The notes beneath the pieces are model-generated. The model ran no database searches, was not told the DNA's origin, and saw only the letters and a program-made list of their open reading frames with translations. From Deltaproteobacteria bacterium (GTDB lineage Bacteria; Desulfobacterota; DSM-4660; Desulfatiglandales; B25-G16), in contig JAFDDS010000028.1 in the NCBI GenBank assembly GCA_019310745.1, positions 1-7,472 of the forward strand: DNA of 7,472 bases, read 5' to 3'. Positions 6,444 to 7,472 of the stretch are shown in pieces. Both the position numbers and the translations under genes were made by a program. The stretch's first letter is position 1, and each line of letters starts with the position of its first letter.

Positions 6444-7115
6444 ATGGGTGATATTTCAGATATTATAAGGAGCAGAAAAAGCATCAGGAGGTATAAGCCG
6501 GATGCCGTCCCTGATGAGATGATCGATAAGATCCTTGAGGCCGCAAGGTGGGCACCTACGGGTGAAAATTATCAGCCCTGGAGATTTATCGTCATCCAGG
6601 ATCCTGAAACGAAGAATAAAATAGGGCGATTGGCAAAACTTGGAAGCGGATCAAGGATGACTGCCTGGTACTGCCTGGGTGAGATGCAGGAGAGATTTGA
6701 AAAGATCAAAGATCCTGTAAAAAAGGCAGAGGTTTTGAGGTTTATGTATTCCGGAGAGGTTTCTGAGTTTGCAAAGCATGCACCGCTGGTTATCGCCGTG
6801 ATTGGGACCTTAATGGAGGGATCAGTGGATGTGCCCTATGACCTCTCAGCAGCCATAGAAAACATGCTCCTGGAGGCTCACTCCCTTGGTTTGGGTGCCT
6901 GTTGGGTACACGGTCCGGTTGCCAGTACAAGGGATGCAAAGAAATTTAAGGAGATCCTGAAGATCCCGACTGGCATGGGAGAGTATAAGGTCATTGCCTA
7001 TGTTGCCATCGGTTGGCCGGCAGAAGAACGAAAACACCCAAGGCCAAAGAAGCCACTTGAAGAGATGGTTTACTGGGAAGAATTTGGGAGGAAAGAGAGA
7101 CCTGGATATGAATAA
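6444..7115 (+). CDS. Nitroreductase-family FMN-dependent oxidoreductase
   Basis: From the preferred start at 6444 the protein has 223 residues; the longest frame begins at 6408 and gives 235. The N-terminal RSRKSIRRYKPDAVP (9-23) and AARWAPTGENYQPWRFIVI (33-51) are the FMN phosphate- and ring-binding segments of the nitroreductase fold. SLGLGACWVHGP (147-158) and the tail AIGWPAEERKHPRPKKPLEE (188-207) are also typical. Such enzymes are cytoplasmic homodimeric flavoproteins that use NAD(P)H to reduce varied acceptors. The natural substrate here is unknown. The segment 72-108 between the flavin motifs is charged and helical and may form a dimer or lid insertion. Its last codons overlap the next gene by 8 bp, suggesting translational coupling. 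BluB, the flavin-destroying B12-ligand enzyme of this fold, was considered because of the B12 mutase nearby, but its usual N-terminal motif is not seen. Confidence 0.88.
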   Translation: MGDISDIIRSRKSIRRYKPDAVPDEMIDKILEAARWAPTGENYQPWRFIVIQDPETKNKIGRLAKLGSGSRMTAWYCLGEMQERFEKIKDPVKKAEVLRFMYSGEVSEFAKHAPLVIAVIGTLMEGSVDVPYDLSAAIENMLLEAHSLGLGACWVHGPVASTRDAKKFKEILKIPTGMGEYKVIAYVAIGWPAEERKHPRPKKPLEEMVYWEEFGRKERPGYE

Positions 7116-7472
7116 GATGGAGTATTGTAATGACATTATGGTCAGGTTGGAGGAGCTTCTTTTTCATGAGTTATCAGGTTGCGCTGCCTGGAAAGTGGAG
7201 TTGGTAGGCATTGACTTCATTCAGTCTAAAGAGATCAAGGGGAATACCCCGGACGAGGTGGTTCAGAACTGTATTCAGGAGATTACAGCTGCAGGGCTTG
7301 TGAAGGAGATGACTTACTCAATTGGTGGAAGAGACATTAAGCTTGAGCTGACAATGAAGGATTGCCTTCACCTACCAAAGGAGGTCAAGCTAAAAAAAGA
7401 TGGTGTCAAACCCTACATTTGCCCAATTACCAATATGATTTTAGATCAATTAATTGAAAAGCTCAATTTTGA
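7108..7472 (+). CDS. Unrecognised small protein with a CxH...CP pattern, 3' end beyond window
   Basis: I do not recognise this protein. An open frame of 121 codons runs from the ATG at 7108 to the window edge without a stop. Codon use resembles its neighbours. It begins MNKMEYCNDIMVRLEELLFH and appears soluble, with mixed helices and strands and no signal peptide or membrane span. Near the end it has DCLHLP (85-90) and PYICPITNMI (102-111). The grouped Cys86, His88 and Cys105-Pro106 could bind a metal or cofactor, though this is only a pattern. The start overlaps the nitroreductase stop by 8 bp, and a GAGAG lies about eight bases upstream. An in-frame ATG at 7117 is an alternative start. Overlap implies shared translation with the nitroreductase, so it may be a partner or accessory protein of it. 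Confidence 0.75.
   Translation, partial: MNKMEYCNDIMVRLEELLFHELSGCAAWKVELVGIDFIQSKEIKGNTPDEVVQNCIQEITAAGLVKEMTYSIGGRDIKLELTMKDCLHLPKEVKLKKDGVKPYICPITNMILDQLIEKLNF

Noticed and set aside
6444..7115. BluB (5,6-dimethylbenzimidazole synthase) identity for the nitroreductase, suggested by the B12 mutase nearby
   Set aside because: The N-terminal flavin motif reads as an ordinary nitroreductase (KSIRRY, PTGENYQPWRF) and not the BluB type I recall; no other B12 synthesis gene is nearby.

Overview
This window looks like chromosomal DNA from an anaerobic, acyl-CoA-degrading bacterium. The best guess is a sulfate-reducing or syntrophic member of Desulfobacterota (former Deltaproteobacteria). I infer this from a split B12-dependent acyl-CoA mutase, an FCD-type GntR regulator, a carboxyltransferase with a propionyl-CoA-carboxylase-type C-terminus, and a thiolase in one locus. 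The taxonomic call rests on gene content alone. No plasmid, phage, transposase, tRNA, rRNA or CRISPR signal was seen.

Layout: two divergent gene sets flank an AT-rich control region (about 2135-2501). Leftward (minus strand) run a methylmalonyl-CoA-epimerase-like VOC protein (1730-2134, GTG start), an acyl-CoA carboxyltransferase (174-1658) and the first 36 codons of a thiolase (1-109, cut by the window edge). Rightward (plus strand) run a GntR/FCD regulator (2502-3212), the large catalytic mutase subunit (3223-4893), the small B12-binding mutase subunit (4914-5321), an amidohydrolase-2 family TIM-barrel protein (5448-6377), a nitroreductase-family flavoprotein (best start 6444, end 7115), and an unrecognised small protein (7108 to beyond the edge). 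Spacings of 10 and 20 bp and one 8-bp overlap suggest a rightward operon. A 126-bp gap between the small mutase subunit and the amidohydrolase holds an imperfect stem-loop.

How the genes fit together: mutase, epimerase and carboxyltransferase form the core of the methylmalonyl-CoA route, which interconverts succinyl-CoA, (R)- and (S)-methylmalonyl-CoA and propionyl-CoA. The thiolase suggests coupling to beta-oxidation. No biotin carboxylase, biotin carrier, membrane decarboxylase subunit or MeaB-type mutase chaperone is present, so these must lie elsewhere if used.

The most interesting point is that the mutase keeps the Tyr, Arg and His that mark carboxylated (malonyl/succinyl-type) substrates, but differs from ordinary methylmalonyl-CoA mutase at several other expected active-site positions. 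The carboxyltransferase also carries Pro where propionyl-CoA carboxylases usually have a specificity-linked Asp. The locus may therefore serve a substituted malonyl-CoA, such as the alkylmalonyl-CoA intermediates of anaerobic alkane degradation, instead of or besides methylmalonyl-CoA. That is inference, not proof.
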